Origin: Arthrobacter sp. H35-D1
Lineage (GTDB): Bacteria; Actinomycetota; Actinomycetes; Actinomycetales; Micrococcaceae
Assembly: GCF_030063185.1 (NCBI RefSeq)
Contig: NZ_JASISP010000004.1
Span: 166,852-230,851, forward strand
Direction of reading: 5' to 3'
DNA length: 64,000 bases
In this document: in pieces, positions 34,011 through 42,244 of the stretch
Numbering within the stretch: position 1 is the first letter of the stretch
Layout: the number at the start of each line of letters is the position of its first letter
Made by a program: the position numbers and the translations under genes
The notes under the pieces: generated by a model
Seen by the model: only the letters and a program-made list of their open reading frames with translations
Database searches by the model: none
Told to the model about the DNA's origin: nothing

Positions 34011-35806
34011 GCAACTCGCACCTGATCGTTGTGGGCGGCGGCATCGCCGGGCTCTACGGCGCCCTGCTGGGCGCAGAGTCCGGGATGCGCGTGAGCCTTG
34101 TCAGCAAGGGTGCACTGGAGCACAGCAACACCCACTTTGCCCAAGGCGGCATCTGCGCCGTGCTGGGCCCGGGGGAGGCAGCCCCCGGGGATTCGGTGCA
34201 GGCACACATTGCGGACACGCTCACGGCTGGCGCCGGGCAGTGCGACCCGGAAGCCGTGCGGATCCTGTGCACGGAGGCAGCCGGAGACATTGCCGCGCTT
34301 GAACGTTTCGGCGTGGCCTTTGACAGAGACAGTGCCACGGGGCGTCGTGCCTTGGGTTTGGAGGGCGCCCACTCGGCGGCGCGCATCCTGCACGCGGGCG
34401 GAGACGCCACCGGTGCCGCCATCGCCGACGGGCTCATTCGCGCCGTGCATGACGCAGCGGCGCTGGGCACCATCCGCATCCTGGAGCACGCCTTCGTGAA
34501 GGACCTCGTGCTCGACGGCGGCCGTGTCACGGGAGTCAGCCTCCTGACAGCGGATGGCGGCAGCGACACACTGCACGGTGATGCCGTCCTGCTGGCCAGC
34601 GGTGGAGCCGGCCAGCTCTTTGAGTTCACTACCAATCCTTCCGTGGCCACGGCCGACGGCCTGGCCGCCGCGGTGCGTGCAGGCGCTGCGGCGGCCGACC
34701 TCGAGTACTTCCAATTCCACCCCACCGCCCTGGCCATGGGCGGGAACTTCCTGGTGTCCGAGGCCGTGCGAGGCGCCGGGGCAGTGTTGCGCGACAGGCA
34801 CGGGGAACGGTTCATGCCCCGCTACCATCCCGCAGGCGACTTGGCTCCCCGCGACGTGGTCTCCCGCAGCATCGCTGCCCACCTGCGGAGCATCGACGCA
34901 GCACCAGGGGAAACTGTTTTTCTGGATGCCACGGGCGTGGAGACGGCCAATGGTGCAGGCTACCTGGCCCGGCGGTTCCCCACCATTGACGCCACAACCG
35001 GTGCGCTTGGCTTTGATTGGACTCGCGACTGGCTACCCGTCACGCCTGCGGCCCACTACTGGATGGGCGGGGTGGCGACGGACCTGCAGGCCCGCACTTC
35101 CCTGCCCGGATTGTTCGCCGCGGGGGAGGTGGCTTGCACGGGCGTCCACGGTGCGAACCGGTTAGCTTCCAACTCGCTCCTCGAAGGGCTGGTCTTTGGC
35201 CGACGCGCGGTGCAGTCCTTCCTCGCCTCCACCGGGGAACTGTCCACCGGGGAACTGTCCACCGGGGAACTGTCCACGGGGGAACTGTCCACGGTGGCGC
35301 AACCCGGCGCGGCGCAACCCGGCGGGGCAGCACAAGCAACATCAAGTCCGCTGGACGGCACAGGGCGGCATGTCCCTCATCCAGGTGTCGCCGAGCAAAT
35401 GACTCCCTCGCTGGCTGCGTTGCAGTGTCTGATGAGTTCACACGTCGGCGTGGTCCGCGACGCGGACGGGCTCCGCCAAGCAAGCGAACAAATCGCCGCA
35501 TGGCGTTCACAGCCCATGGCCGCATCCGCTGATGCACGGTCGGCCGCCGAGCTTGAAAACCTTCTCCTGGCCGCCGAACTGCTGGTGCACGCCGCCCTGG
35601 CCAGGGAAAATTCCATCGGCGCCCACCAGCGCAGCGACTTCCCGGAGCCTCCGATTGCCGGGCGGCCCGCGGATCCCCGCCTCGCCGTGAACGCCGTGAA
35701 CGCCGTGAACGCCGTGAATGCTGTGAACGCTGTGAATGCCGCCGCCGAAGCCAAACTGCCCCACTTTCCCACCAGCCTTCCCGTCCTTGAAAGCGAAACC
35801 GTATGA
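34007..35806 (+). CDS. nadB: L-aspartate oxidase
   Basis: 599-aa flavoprotein that oxidises aspartate to iminoaspartate for NadA. FAD is bound by LIVVGGGIAGLYGAL; the active region includes HFAQGGICAVL and LEYFQFHPTALAMGGNFLVSEAVRGAGAVL, and GEVACTGVHGANRLASNSLLEGLVFG is the family signature. Two coding tandem repeats are unusual: four 15-bp units (35228-35287, STGEL) in front of the C-terminal helical domain, and six 9-bp units (35684-35737, AVN) near the end. Both keep the frame. It overlaps nadA and nadC by 4 bp each. Confidence 0.96.
   Translation: MSNSHLIVVGGGIAGLYGALLGAESGMRVSLVSKGALEHSNTHFAQGGICAVLGPGEAAPGDSVQAHIADTLTAGAGQCDPEAVRILCTEAAGDIAALERFGVAFDRDSATGRRALGLEGAHSAARILHAGGDATGAAIADGLIRAVHDAAALGTIRILEHAFVKDLVLDGGRVTGVSLLTADGGSDTLHGDAVLLASGGAGQLFEFTTNPSVATADGLAAAVRAGAAAADLEYFQFHPTALAMGGNFLVSEAVRGAGAVLRDRHGERFMPRYHPAGDLAPRDVVSRSIAAHLRSIDAAPGETVFLDATGVETANGAGYLARRFPTIDATTGALGFDWTRDWLPVTPAAHYWMGGVATDLQARTSLPGLFAAGEVACTGVHGANRLASNSLLEGLVFGRRAVQSFLASTGELSTGELSTGELSTGELSTVAQPGAAQPGGAAQATSSPLDGTGRHVPHPGVAEQMTPSLAALQCLMSSHVGVVRDADGLRQASEQIAAWRSQPMAASADARSAAELENLLLAAELLVHAALARENSIGAHQRSDFPEPPIAGRPADPRLAVNAVNAVNAVNAVNAVNAAAEAKLPHFPTSLPVLESETV
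35228..35287 (+). repeat. 15-bp tandem repeat inside nadB (4 copies)
   Basis: Unit TCCACCGGGGAACTG repeated four times without a gap (the fourth differs by one base), coding STGEL four times; a fifth, diverged start follows. It lies in the surface linker between the flavin and helical domains. Units are a multiple of three, so copy-number change would only alter linker length. Confidence 0.9.
35684..35737 (+). repeat. 9-bp tandem repeat inside nadB (6 copies)
   Basis: Unit GCCGTGAAC with C/T changes at third positions, six times, coding (AVN)6 near the C-terminus of NadB. In frame, so length variation would be tolerated. Confidence 0.9.
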
Positions 35807-36714
35807 ACGCGCTCGAACTTGTTTCTTCAGTCCACACCGCCACGGCGCCGCTGCCAACCCTGCCGGGTGCGATTGTGGACAACATCCTGCGAGCGGCGTT
35901 TGTGGAGGACGCACCGTACGGCGACATCACCTCCGACACGCTGTTGCCGGCTGCCGCGAAGGCCACGGCCTGGCTCGTGGCACGCGAACCCGGCATCTTT
36001 TCCGGCGGGGACGTGTTCACCGCAGCCATGACCATGCAGGATCCCGACGCCGAAGTGGAACAGCTTGTCGCCGACGGGCAGCCGTTCGCGGCGGGGGAGC
36101 GGCTCATGCGCGTGGCAGGGCTGGCCCGCGGCGTGCTGACAGCCGAACGCATCGCGCTGAACCTCACCCAGCGCATGAGCGCCATTGCTACCCAGACCGC
36201 CGAGTACGCCAAGCTCATTGAGGGCACCAAGGCGCGCGTCACCGACACCCGCAAGACCACCCCCGGGCTGCGCGCACTGGAACGCTACGCAGTGCGCTGC
36301 GGGGGAGGGCACAACCACCGCTTCTCACTCTCCGACGCGGTGCTCGCCAAGGACAACCACCTGGCCGTGCTCACCGGAGGTGATGCCACCAAGCTCACCG
36401 CAGCGCTCGCAGGCGTGCGGGCGCAACTGCCGCACACCGTCCACTTCGAGGTGGAGGTGGACTCCATCGAGCAGATCGAGCCCGTGTTGGCGGCCGGCGT
36501 GGACACCATCATGCTCGACAACTTCAGCAACGCCGAACTCGTTCAGGGCGTGGCGCTTGTCAACGGCCGGGCCCTGGTGGAGGCCAGCGGCAACGTGAAC
36601 CTGTCCACCATCGCCGGCATTGCCCGCACAGGAGTGGACATCATCTCCGTCGGTGCCCTGACCCACAGCGTGCGCGCCCTTGATTTGGGCCTGGACATCG
36701 CCGTCGAGGCGTGA
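35803..36714 (+). CDS. nadC: Nicotinate-nucleotide diphosphorylase (carboxylating), QPRTase
   Basis: 303 aa. Converts quinolinate and PRPP to nicotinate mononucleotide, the meeting point of the synthesis and salvage routes. EDAPYGDITSDTL, ALNLTQRMSAIAT, TRKTTPGLRALERYAVRCGGGHNHRFSLSDAVLAKDNH and IMLDNFS are conserved active-site stretches. The start overlaps the nadB stop (ATGA) and the desulfurase follows at once. Confidence 0.97.
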   Translation: MNALELVSSVHTATAPLPTLPGAIVDNILRAAFVEDAPYGDITSDTLLPAAAKATAWLVAREPGIFSGGDVFTAAMTMQDPDAEVEQLVADGQPFAAGERLMRVAGLARGVLTAERIALNLTQRMSAIATQTAEYAKLIEGTKARVTDTRKTTPGLRALERYAVRCGGGHNHRFSLSDAVLAKDNHLAVLTGGDATKLTAALAGVRAQLPHTVHFEVEVDSIEQIEPVLAAGVDTIMLDNFSNAELVQGVALVNGRALVEASGNVNLSTIAGIARTGVDIISVGALTHSVRALDLGLDIAVEA

Positions 36715-36716
36715 GC

Positions 36717-37985
36717 ATGATTTTCCTTGACGCCGCCGCCACCACCCCCGTCCGCCGCGAGGCGATCGAGGCGATGTTCCCGTTCCTGACCAACCAGTTC
36801 GGCAACCCCTCCAGCCACCACGGGCTGGGGGAGGCGGCCGCCGCCGCGTTGGCCGGTGCCCGGGCGCAGGCCGCCGGGGTGCTTGGTTGCCATGCCGAGG
36901 AGCTCACTTTCACTTCCGGTGGCACGGAGGCGGACAACCTGGCATTGAAGGGGATCGCCTTGGCCCGGCGGGCAGCCGACCCCCGCCGCAACCGCATCGT
37001 GATCAGCTCCATCGAGCACCCTGCCATCGCAGATTCGGCCGACTACCTGCGCCGCATCCACGGTTTTGCGGTTGATGTGGTGCCCGTGGATGCCCAGGCT
37101 GTGGTCGATCCCGAGGTCTTTGCCGCCGTCCTCGCCGGTATTCCCGAGAATACTTCCGGGCACGACGCCGGACACCTCCTTGGCGGGGCGGGTTCAGACG
37201 GGCGCGGGGCGGGTTCCGTTCTGGAGCCGGGATCTGATGTAGCACCGGGATCCGATGTTGCGGTGGCCTCCGTCATGTACGCCAACAACGAGGTTGGCAC
37301 CGTGCAGGACATCCCCGCGCTTGCCGCCGTGGCATCCGGCATGGGTGTCCCCTTCCACAGCGACGCCGTGCAGGCTGGTGGCTGGCTGGAACTGGATGTG
37401 CGTGCACTGGGCGCGGATTCGATGGCGCTGTCAGGGCACAAACTCGGCGCGCCCAAGGGTGTGGGGCTGCTGTACTTGCGTGACGGCGTGCCGTGCGAAC
37501 CGCTGGTCCACGGCGGTGGGCAGGAACGCGGAACCCGCTCCGGGACCGAAAACGTGGCGTTCGCCGTCGCGCTGGCCACGGCGTTGTCGCTGTCGGAATC
37601 GGACAGGGCCGCCGCTGCAGCCGGGACCGCCGAGGTGCGTGATCGCTTCATTGCCCAGGTTCTGGACAGGGTGCCCGGAGCGGTGCTGACGGGACACCCC
37701 GTCCGGCGCCTGCCGGGGATTGCCTCGTTTTGCCTGCCGGGCACCAGCGGGGAGTCCGTGCTTTTGGAGCTGGAGCGGCGGGACATCATCTGCTCCTCCG
37801 GATCGGCGTGCGCCGCCGGCTCCGACGAGCCCTCGGACGTGCTCACGGCCATGGGCGTTGAACGCTCCGTGGCACAGACCGCCCTGCGCTTTAGCTTCGG
37901 CGCCGAGGTGGGCGACGCTGCGCTGGACACCGCCGCCGACGAGCTGGTGGCGGCCGTGGGAAGGATCATGGCCCTGGGTCGCTGA
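36717..37985 (+). CDS. Cysteine desulfurase (NifS/IscS-like), NAD-operon type
   Basis: 422 aa from the ATG at 36717 (GAGG 7 nt upstream); the GTG at 36711 overlaps the nadC stop and is an alternative. PLP is held by Lys242 in ALSGHKLGAPKG; the sulfur-carrying Cys is Cys365 in SSGSACAAG. FLDAAATTPVRREAIEAM and GGQERGTRSGTEN are family motifs. Its place behind nadABC suggests that it supplies sulfur for the NadA iron-sulfur cluster. Near residues 143-183 is an extra Gly/Asp/Ser-rich loop with PGSDVA twice (about 37220-37262), not usual in the family. Confidence 0.93.
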   Translation: MIFLDAAATTPVRREAIEAMFPFLTNQFGNPSSHHGLGEAAAAALAGARAQAAGVLGCHAEELTFTSGGTEADNLALKGIALARRAADPRRNRIVISSIEHPAIADSADYLRRIHGFAVDVVPVDAQAVVDPEVFAAVLAGIPENTSGHDAGHLLGGAGSDGRGAGSVLEPGSDVAPGSDVAVASVMYANNEVGTVQDIPALAAVASGMGVPFHSDAVQAGGWLELDVRALGADSMALSGHKLGAPKGVGLLYLRDGVPCEPLVHGGGQERGTRSGTENVAFAVALATALSLSESDRAAAAAGTAEVRDRFIAQVLDRVPGAVLTGHPVRRLPGIASFCLPGTSGESVLLELERRDIICSSGSACAAGSDEPSDVLTAMGVERSVAQTALRFSFGAEVGDAALDTAADELVAAVGRIMALGR

Positions 37986-38041
37986 TCCCTCCCGGGTTCC
38001 TTGCACGTCCCGCGAAGGCTGCAGGATTCAGGCACCAGGAC

Positions 38042-38881
38042 TCAGGCGGCGAGGGCCTGTGTTCCGAGATGGCCGGGGGCGCCTTCGCGCTGCCACGAGA
38101 AGTTCTCCCGCAGCAGCCTGCTCCAACGGTTGGCCGGCAGCTGCGGGTGCAGCATGGCAATGCCCACGCAGTATTTGCTCATGCTCACCTCTCGAATGCC
38201 CATTTCGGCCAGGACCCTGTCCGCCACGCCACGGCCGTCGGCGGACTTGGTTTCCACCACCACCAAGTTGGGGCCGGCCACTTCCTGGCTGCGGTCCCGG
38301 CACAGCAACTGCACGTCGAGGGTGAGGCGTTCCTGGCTGGTGGGGTTGACGAGGGTGCCGCGGCGGTAGTCGATCGCCATGACCGGCTCCAGCTCCGGCA
38401 TCGGAATCCCATACTGGGTGTCCAACAGCTCGGCCAGGAAGTCGCGGGCGTCGGTGTTCATCCGGTTCCGGTCCTCCAACGGGTAGCGGATGCGGTGTTT
38501 GTCCGTCTCCCCGCGCGAGCCCTTGAGCTTGGTCTCAAACATGCACAATCCGGAGTCGAGGTAGGTGCGGCTGCGCACCTTGTAACGGCGACGGCGTCCC
38601 TGCCGGTGGGCGCGAAACTGGTCAAAGTCCGGGGTGTCAAAGTAGGTGGAGCTGTAGCCGAAGACGCGGCGGCCGTCGATGTCCATGACTCGAAAGTCGT
38701 CATCGAGCCGATCGATCAGCGCAGCCAGTTCGGCGGCGGTCAGCAGGAACTTCTTGTCAACTCGGCGCTGCAGGGCTGCCTCCTCATTGACTTCCGCCAG
38801 GCTGATCGGCCCACGGTTCGCCAACTGGCTGCCCAGCACATCCGCGCAACTCTGGAAAGCGACCCGCGGGTGCGTTTTCAT
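38042..38881 (-). CDS. VTC-domain polyphosphate polymerase
   Basis: 279 aa. The basic tunnel of VTC polymerases, which make polyphosphate from ATP, is visible: RRVDKKFLL, RRYKVRSRTYLDSG, FETKLKGSRGETDKHR, YRRGTLV and VVETKSADGRG near the C-terminus. The protein lacks an SPX or membrane part; the gene next to it codes a DUF4956 membrane protein that probably gives membrane attachment. The ATG overlaps the DUF4956 stop (4 bp), so they form a fixed pair. Both lie directly behind a two-component system on the same strand. Function inferred from family. Confidence 0.88.
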   Translation of the reverse strand: MKTHPRVAFQSCADVLGSQLANRGPISLAEVNEEAALQRRVDKKFLLTAAELAALIDRLDDDFRVMDIDGRRVFGYSSTYFDTPDFDQFRAHRQGRRRRYKVRSRTYLDSGLCMFETKLKGSRGETDKHRIRYPLEDRNRMNTDARDFLAELLDTQYGIPMPELEPVMAIDYRRGTLVNPTSQERLTLDVQLLCRDRSQEVAGPNLVVVETKSADGRGVADRVLAEMGIREVSMSKYCVGIAMLHPQLPANRWSRLLRENFSWQREGAPGHLGTQALAA

Positions 38882-39594
38882 GAGCGCGTTCCGCTGTAGT
38901 TGTATGAGGCCTCAACCGGTGCCGGCGGGTACGCCGGTGCGTTATCAGAGTGGGGTGCGGTGCCAGGATGGGGTGCGGCAATGAGGGAGCCGACCGAATC
39001 CTGCTGGTCCGCGGCGAGGGTGTGCCGGGACTTGCCGGCGCGTTTGGTCGAGAAGGCCTTGTAGCGAACGTCGGCGATGGTCAGGTCGCGGACCATGTCC
39101 AGGGCAACAACTTCAATGCGCATGACCCTGGCGCCCAGCAGTGTTTCCAGAGCCTGCTTCAGTTCTGCCTCGTTGGCATAGCCGCGGTCCAAGGTGATGG
39201 TCTGGCGGCGGGTGCTCGGGGAAATTTTCGGGTGGTCTGCAACGTACAAAGTGGCGACAAGGACCACGGAGAGGACCGGGGCCAGCCATGCCGGGTCCGG
39301 GTGCAGTCCGTTGAGCAGACCCAGGACCAGGGCGGCAAAGTAGTAGCCAATTTCGCCTTGGGTGAGGGTGTCCGAGCGAAGCCGGATGATGGACAGGACA
39401 CCAAAGAGCCCCAAGCCCAGGCCCACGGCGGCTGGGCTGCTGGTGAGCAGAATGGTCACCATCATGATGCCCACGTTCAGGCAAATGTAGGCCAGTGCCA
39501 AGTCGCGCCGGTGGTAGCGGGGGAAATACACGGCGTAGACAAGCGTGACGATGCAGATCAAGTTTGCGGCCAATGCCACCCAGAGGGCTAACAT
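38878..39594 (-). CDS. DUF4956 membrane protein, partner of the VTC polymerase
   Basis: 238 aa. Four hydrophobic segments in residues 1-120 (LALWVALAANLICIVTLVYA, then three more) and a soluble C-terminal part from IRRQTITLDRG onward. LFGVLSIIRLRSDTLTQGEIGYYFAALVLGLLNG is the hallmark of DUF4956, found with VTC proteins in many bacteria. AAGGAG lies 6 nt before the ATG. Three 11-bp-spaced direct repeats (39649-39676) lie 55-82 bp upstream. Possibly a membrane anchor or polyphosphate channel for the VTC enzyme. Confidence 0.85.
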   Translation of the reverse strand: MLALWVALAANLICIVTLVYAVYFPRYHRRDLALAYICLNVGIMMVTILLTSSPAAVGLGLGLFGVLSIIRLRSDTLTQGEIGYYFAALVLGLLNGLHPDPAWLAPVLSVVLVATLYVADHPKISPSTRRQTITLDRGYANEAELKQALETLLGARVMRIEVVALDMVRDLTIADVRYKAFSTKRAGKSRHTLAADQQDSVGSLIAAPHPGTAPHSDNAPAYPPAPVEASYNYSGTRS

Positions 39595-39648
39595 GGTTCT
39601 CCTTATGATTCAAGTGATGTTTGCTTGAGTTCATTCTTTCGCACCGAT

Positions 39649-39686
39649 ATGAGACGAAAAGGAGACGCACATGAGAGCCCTCTCAT
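39649..39686 (-). promoter_or_regulatory. Direct repeats with 11-bp period before the DUF4956-VTC operon
   Basis: On the plus strand ATGAGA (39649), AGGAGA (39660) and ATGAGA (39671) follow each other at exactly 11 bp; on the coding strand they read TCTCAT, TCTCCT, TCTCAT. The third copy is also one half of ATGAGAG-CC-CTCTCAT (39671-39686). Tandem half-sites one helical turn apart are the normal target of OmpR/PhoB-type regulators, such as the one encoded next door. Confidence 0.55.
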
Positions 39687-39691
39687 CTGGC

Positions 39692-40354
39692 TTAGTCGGT
39701 GCGCATCCGGTACCCCATGCCGCGGACCGTCTCGATCCGTTCAGCCCCGAGCTTCTTGCGCAAATATCTGATGTAGACATCGACCACGTTGGAGCCCGGG
39801 TCAAAGTCAAAGCCCCAGACTTGGGAGAGAAGCTGCTCCCGGGACAGCACCTGGTCCCGGTGGCGGCACAGGGTCTCGGCAAGAGCGAATTCGCGGGCGC
39901 TGAGGTCCTTGGCCACGCCATCCACCAGGGCCCTGCGGGTGCGCAGATCAAGGATGAGACCGCCGGCCTTGAGGCCGCTCTGATCTTCCAACACATGTCC
40001 GCGCAGACGCAGCCTCACCCGCGCAAGCAATTCTTCAAAGGCGAAGGGTTTGGGCAGGTAGTCGTCGGCGCCACCGACCAGTCCTGCGACCTTGTCGCTG
40101 ACGGAGCTGCGCGCGGAGAGGATGATCACAGGGATGGACACCCGTTCCTCCCGCAGTCGGTGGAGCACCGTCAGCCCGTCCATGTCCGGCAGCCCGATGT
40201 CCAGGATGAGCAAGTCGTGCAGCCGGGAGGAGGCTTCGTGGTAGGCCGATTGGCCGTCGCCGACTACCTTGGTGACAAAGCCCTTGCTGTTCAGGCCCTT
40301 CTGCACGAAAGTGGCGATGCGCTCCTCGTCTTCGACAATCAGAATGCGGTTCAC
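39692..40354 (-). CDS. OmpR/PhoB-family response regulator
   Basis: 220 aa from the GTG at 40354, set by AGGAAGG about 7 nt upstream; the frame open beyond it lies in the kinase end. Receiver domain: acidic pocket at VEDEE, phosphorylation site Asp52 in LLILDIGLPD, Thr/Ser and Lys in ILSARSS and LPKPF. DNA-binding winged helix: LSAREFALAETLCRHRDQVLSREQLLSQVWG and VDVYIRYLRKKLG. Paired with the kinase upstream. It probably acts on the 11-bp repeats before the DUF4956-VTC genes and before its own operon. Confidence 0.93.
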   Translation of the reverse strand: MNRILIVEDEERIATFVQKGLNSKGFVTKVVGDGQSAYHEASSRLHDLLILDIGLPDMDGLTVLHRLREERVSIPVIILSARSSVSDKVAGLVGGADDYLPKPFAFEELLARVRLRLRGHVLEDQSGLKAGGLILDLRTRRALVDGVAKDLSAREFALAETLCRHRDQVLSREQLLSQVWGFDFDPGSNVVDVYIRYLRKKLGAERIETVRGMGYRMRTD

Positions 40355-40382
40355 TGTGGGCCTTCCTGGCGCTTGGCTGTCA

Positions 40383-41807
40383 TCATGATTCGTCGGATTC
40401 CTCCGGGCCTTCCGGACGCAACAGTGGCAGCGAAAGTTCAAAGGTGCTGCCGGCACCCTTGATACTTTGCACCCGCACCTGGCCACCGTGCGCGTCCACA
40501 ATGGATTTTACAATGGTCAGCCCCAGCCCGGCGCCGGGGGAGGTGCGGCGTCCAGCTCCACGGCGAAATCGCTCAAAGATGCCCTCCTGCTCGATCCCGG
40601 TCATGCCGGCGCCGGTGTCGCGGACCCACAGCACCAGCGAGTCCGACAGGATGCGCGAACCCATCCCAATGGTCCCTGTTGGTGGGGTGTGGGAGACGGC
40701 ATTCGTGGCCAGCTGCATGAGCGCTTGGGTCAGCCGTTGCCCGTCCGCCAGCACTGGACCTTCGGCCAGCTCGTCAATGACCCAATGGTGTGGGCCCAGC
40801 ATCCGCGCCTTTGCCAAGGTATCCACGAGCAGGTCCATGACGTCCACTTCATCGCGAACAATAAAGTCCGGCTGTTCGGCTTTTGCCAGCAGCAACAGGT
40901 CGTTGACGATCCTGCTCATCCTGTCCAGCTCGTCCGTAACCAGCGCTATGGTCTCGCTGCGTTCCTCTGGGGAGTCCCCCATCATTTCCAGATGGCCGCG
41001 CACCACGGTGATGGGGGTGCGCAGTTCGTGTCCGGCGTCGTCGACAAAATGCTGCTGGGTGGTGAAGGCGGTTTCCAATCGGTCCAGCATGCGGTTGAAT
41101 GTGCTGGCCAGTGCGGCCACGTCATCGCGGCCAACTACTTCGATCCTGCGGCGCAGGTCCGTCTCGGTGATGGAATCGGCCGTCTCCCGCACCAGCCGGA
41201 CGGGAGAGAGCACCCGGCCCGCGATGAACCATGCGGCCAACGCGGCCCCCACCACCGCCAGTGCGCTCGCGCCGGCGAAAATTCCCAGCGAGCTGTACAG
41301 CGGTTGCGACAAGGCACTGCGGAATTGGATGTAGACCAGCATGCCCGAATGCGGATCTCCCAGAACCTGCACTGGAATGGCGGCGTAGGCGGCCTCACCC
41401 ATTGCCGTTTGCAACGTGCCGTGTGTCGGGGCGTCCTGGCCACTCAGCCGGGCGAGGAATTCCTGGTCCAAATCCAGCCGAACCGCAGGCTCACCCGGAG
41501 TGCGTCGGTGGGGTGCACCGTCCAAAAGGGAGAATTGCGTTTCCATCGGGTAGGTGGCGGTGTCCTGCATGTAGCGGGTCAACAATTCATCCACGGTATG
41601 TTGATAGCGGCCGGATGGGGAGAGGGAAAAGGCGCGGAAGCTGGCGGCGGCGTGCGTCAGCCGGTCGGCGACCATGGCGTCGGTCTTGGATGAAAGTACT
41701 TGCGCCGACCACATGAGGGAGGCGCTGAAGGCGGCCGCCAACAACACCACCATGGCACCGATGATGCGTCCCCGCGCACTCAGCCCGGGGTAGCCGCCCT
41801 TACTCAT
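40383..41807 (-). CDS. Sensor histidine kinase
   Basis: 474 aa. Two membrane helices (about residues 13-35 and 172-197) enclose an extracytoplasmic sensor of ~135 residues with no recognised fold. Then HAMP (RVLSPVRLVRETADSITETDLRRRIEV), the dimerisation domain with His260 in DDAGHELRTPITVVRGH, and the ATPase domain (LATNAVSHTP, VRDTGAGM, GAGLGLTIVKSIVDAHGG). The start overlaps the stop of the small acidic protein gene by 8 bp, tying sensor and small protein together. Confidence 0.93.
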   Translation of the reverse strand: MSKGGYPGLSARGRIIGAMVVLLAAAFSASLMWSAQVLSSKTDAMVADRLTHAAASFRAFSLSPSGRYQHTVDELLTRYMQDTATYPMETQFSLLDGAPHRRTPGEPAVRLDLDQEFLARLSGQDAPTHGTLQTAMGEAAYAAIPVQVLGDPHSGMLVYIQFRSALSQPLYSSLGIFAGASALAVVGAALAAWFIAGRVLSPVRLVRETADSITETDLRRRIEVVGRDDVAALASTFNRMLDRLETAFTTQQHFVDDAGHELRTPITVVRGHLEMMGDSPEERSETIALVTDELDRMSRIVNDLLLLAKAEQPDFIVRDEVDVMDLLVDTLAKARMLGPHHWVIDELAEGPVLADGQRLTQALMQLATNAVSHTPPTGTIGMGSRILSDSLVLWVRDTGAGMTGIEQEGIFERFRRGAGRRTSPGAGLGLTIVKSIVDAHGGQVRVQSIKGAGSTFELSLPLLRPEGPEESDES

Positions 41808-42180
41808 TGCCTACAACGCCGTCGTCGTCGTCGCCATCGTCTGAGTCGTCAGCGCCGTCGACCTCGTCAACACAGTCGTCGGACCCGACGGCAATAACGC
41901 AGGCGGGGACTGGCACGGCCCCCGGTTCGACGCTGGCGGGGGCTTCTTGGGAGCTGGACGGAGAGTTCGTGTTTTGCGGCTTGGGTGAGGGGATCGCTGA
42001 GCTGGTGGCCTGCGGTGCGGTGCCCGGGACGATCAACGGGGTAACAACTATCGAGTCACCCAATTCAGGTTCGGTAGTGGAGGCTAAAAGTGCAGTCGCA
42101 AGTAGAGTGCCTGCCAGCAGGAGGCCCAAGAACGAGAGGATGATGAAACGCGGGACGTGCATGCTTCCACCCTGTCCCAT
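41800..42180 (-). CDS. Small membrane-anchored acidic protein upstream of the kinase
   Basis: 126 aa from the ATG at 42180, which has GGAGG 5 nt upstream; a GTG/ATG further up lacks one. One N-terminal hydrophobic helix (FIILSFLGLLLAGTLLATALLA, about residues 9-30), then a Ser/Pro/Thr-rich stretch, two cysteines (VPACVI and DDCVDE) and a very acidic end (14 Asp/Glu in the last 25 residues). Topology suggests export with the acidic tail outside. No family recognised. It is co-translated with the kinase and could bind cations or modulate the sensor. Confidence 0.6.
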   Translation of the reverse strand: MGQGGSMHVPRFIILSFLGLLLAGTLLATALLASTTEPELGDSIVVTPLIVPGTAPQATSSAIPSPKPQNTNSPSSSQEAPASVEPGAVPVPACVIAVGSDDCVDEVDGADDSDDGDDDDGVVGNE

Positions 42181-42196
42181 TAAGGCCTCCGTGAAC

Positions 42197-42229
42197 ATGA
42201 GGCGAAGATGACAATCTTCTCATCTTCGC
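42197..42229 (-). promoter_or_regulatory. Repeats in the promoter region of the two-component operon
   Basis: ATGAGGC (42197) and ATGACAA (42208) are 11 bp apart and match the repeats at 39649-39676 (ATGAGAC / ATGAGAG). GCGAAGATGA (42202-42211) is also repeated as its perfect reverse complement at 42220-42229, with an 8-nt loop. Either form could bind the response regulator for self-control. Confidence 0.5.
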
Positions 42230-42244
42230 GGTGGAGGGTGCGGA

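Noticed and set aside
35228-35737. Tandem repeats in nadB considered as a CRISPR-like array
   Set aside because: Units are contiguous 15- and 9-bp in-frame codons without spacers and without cas genes.
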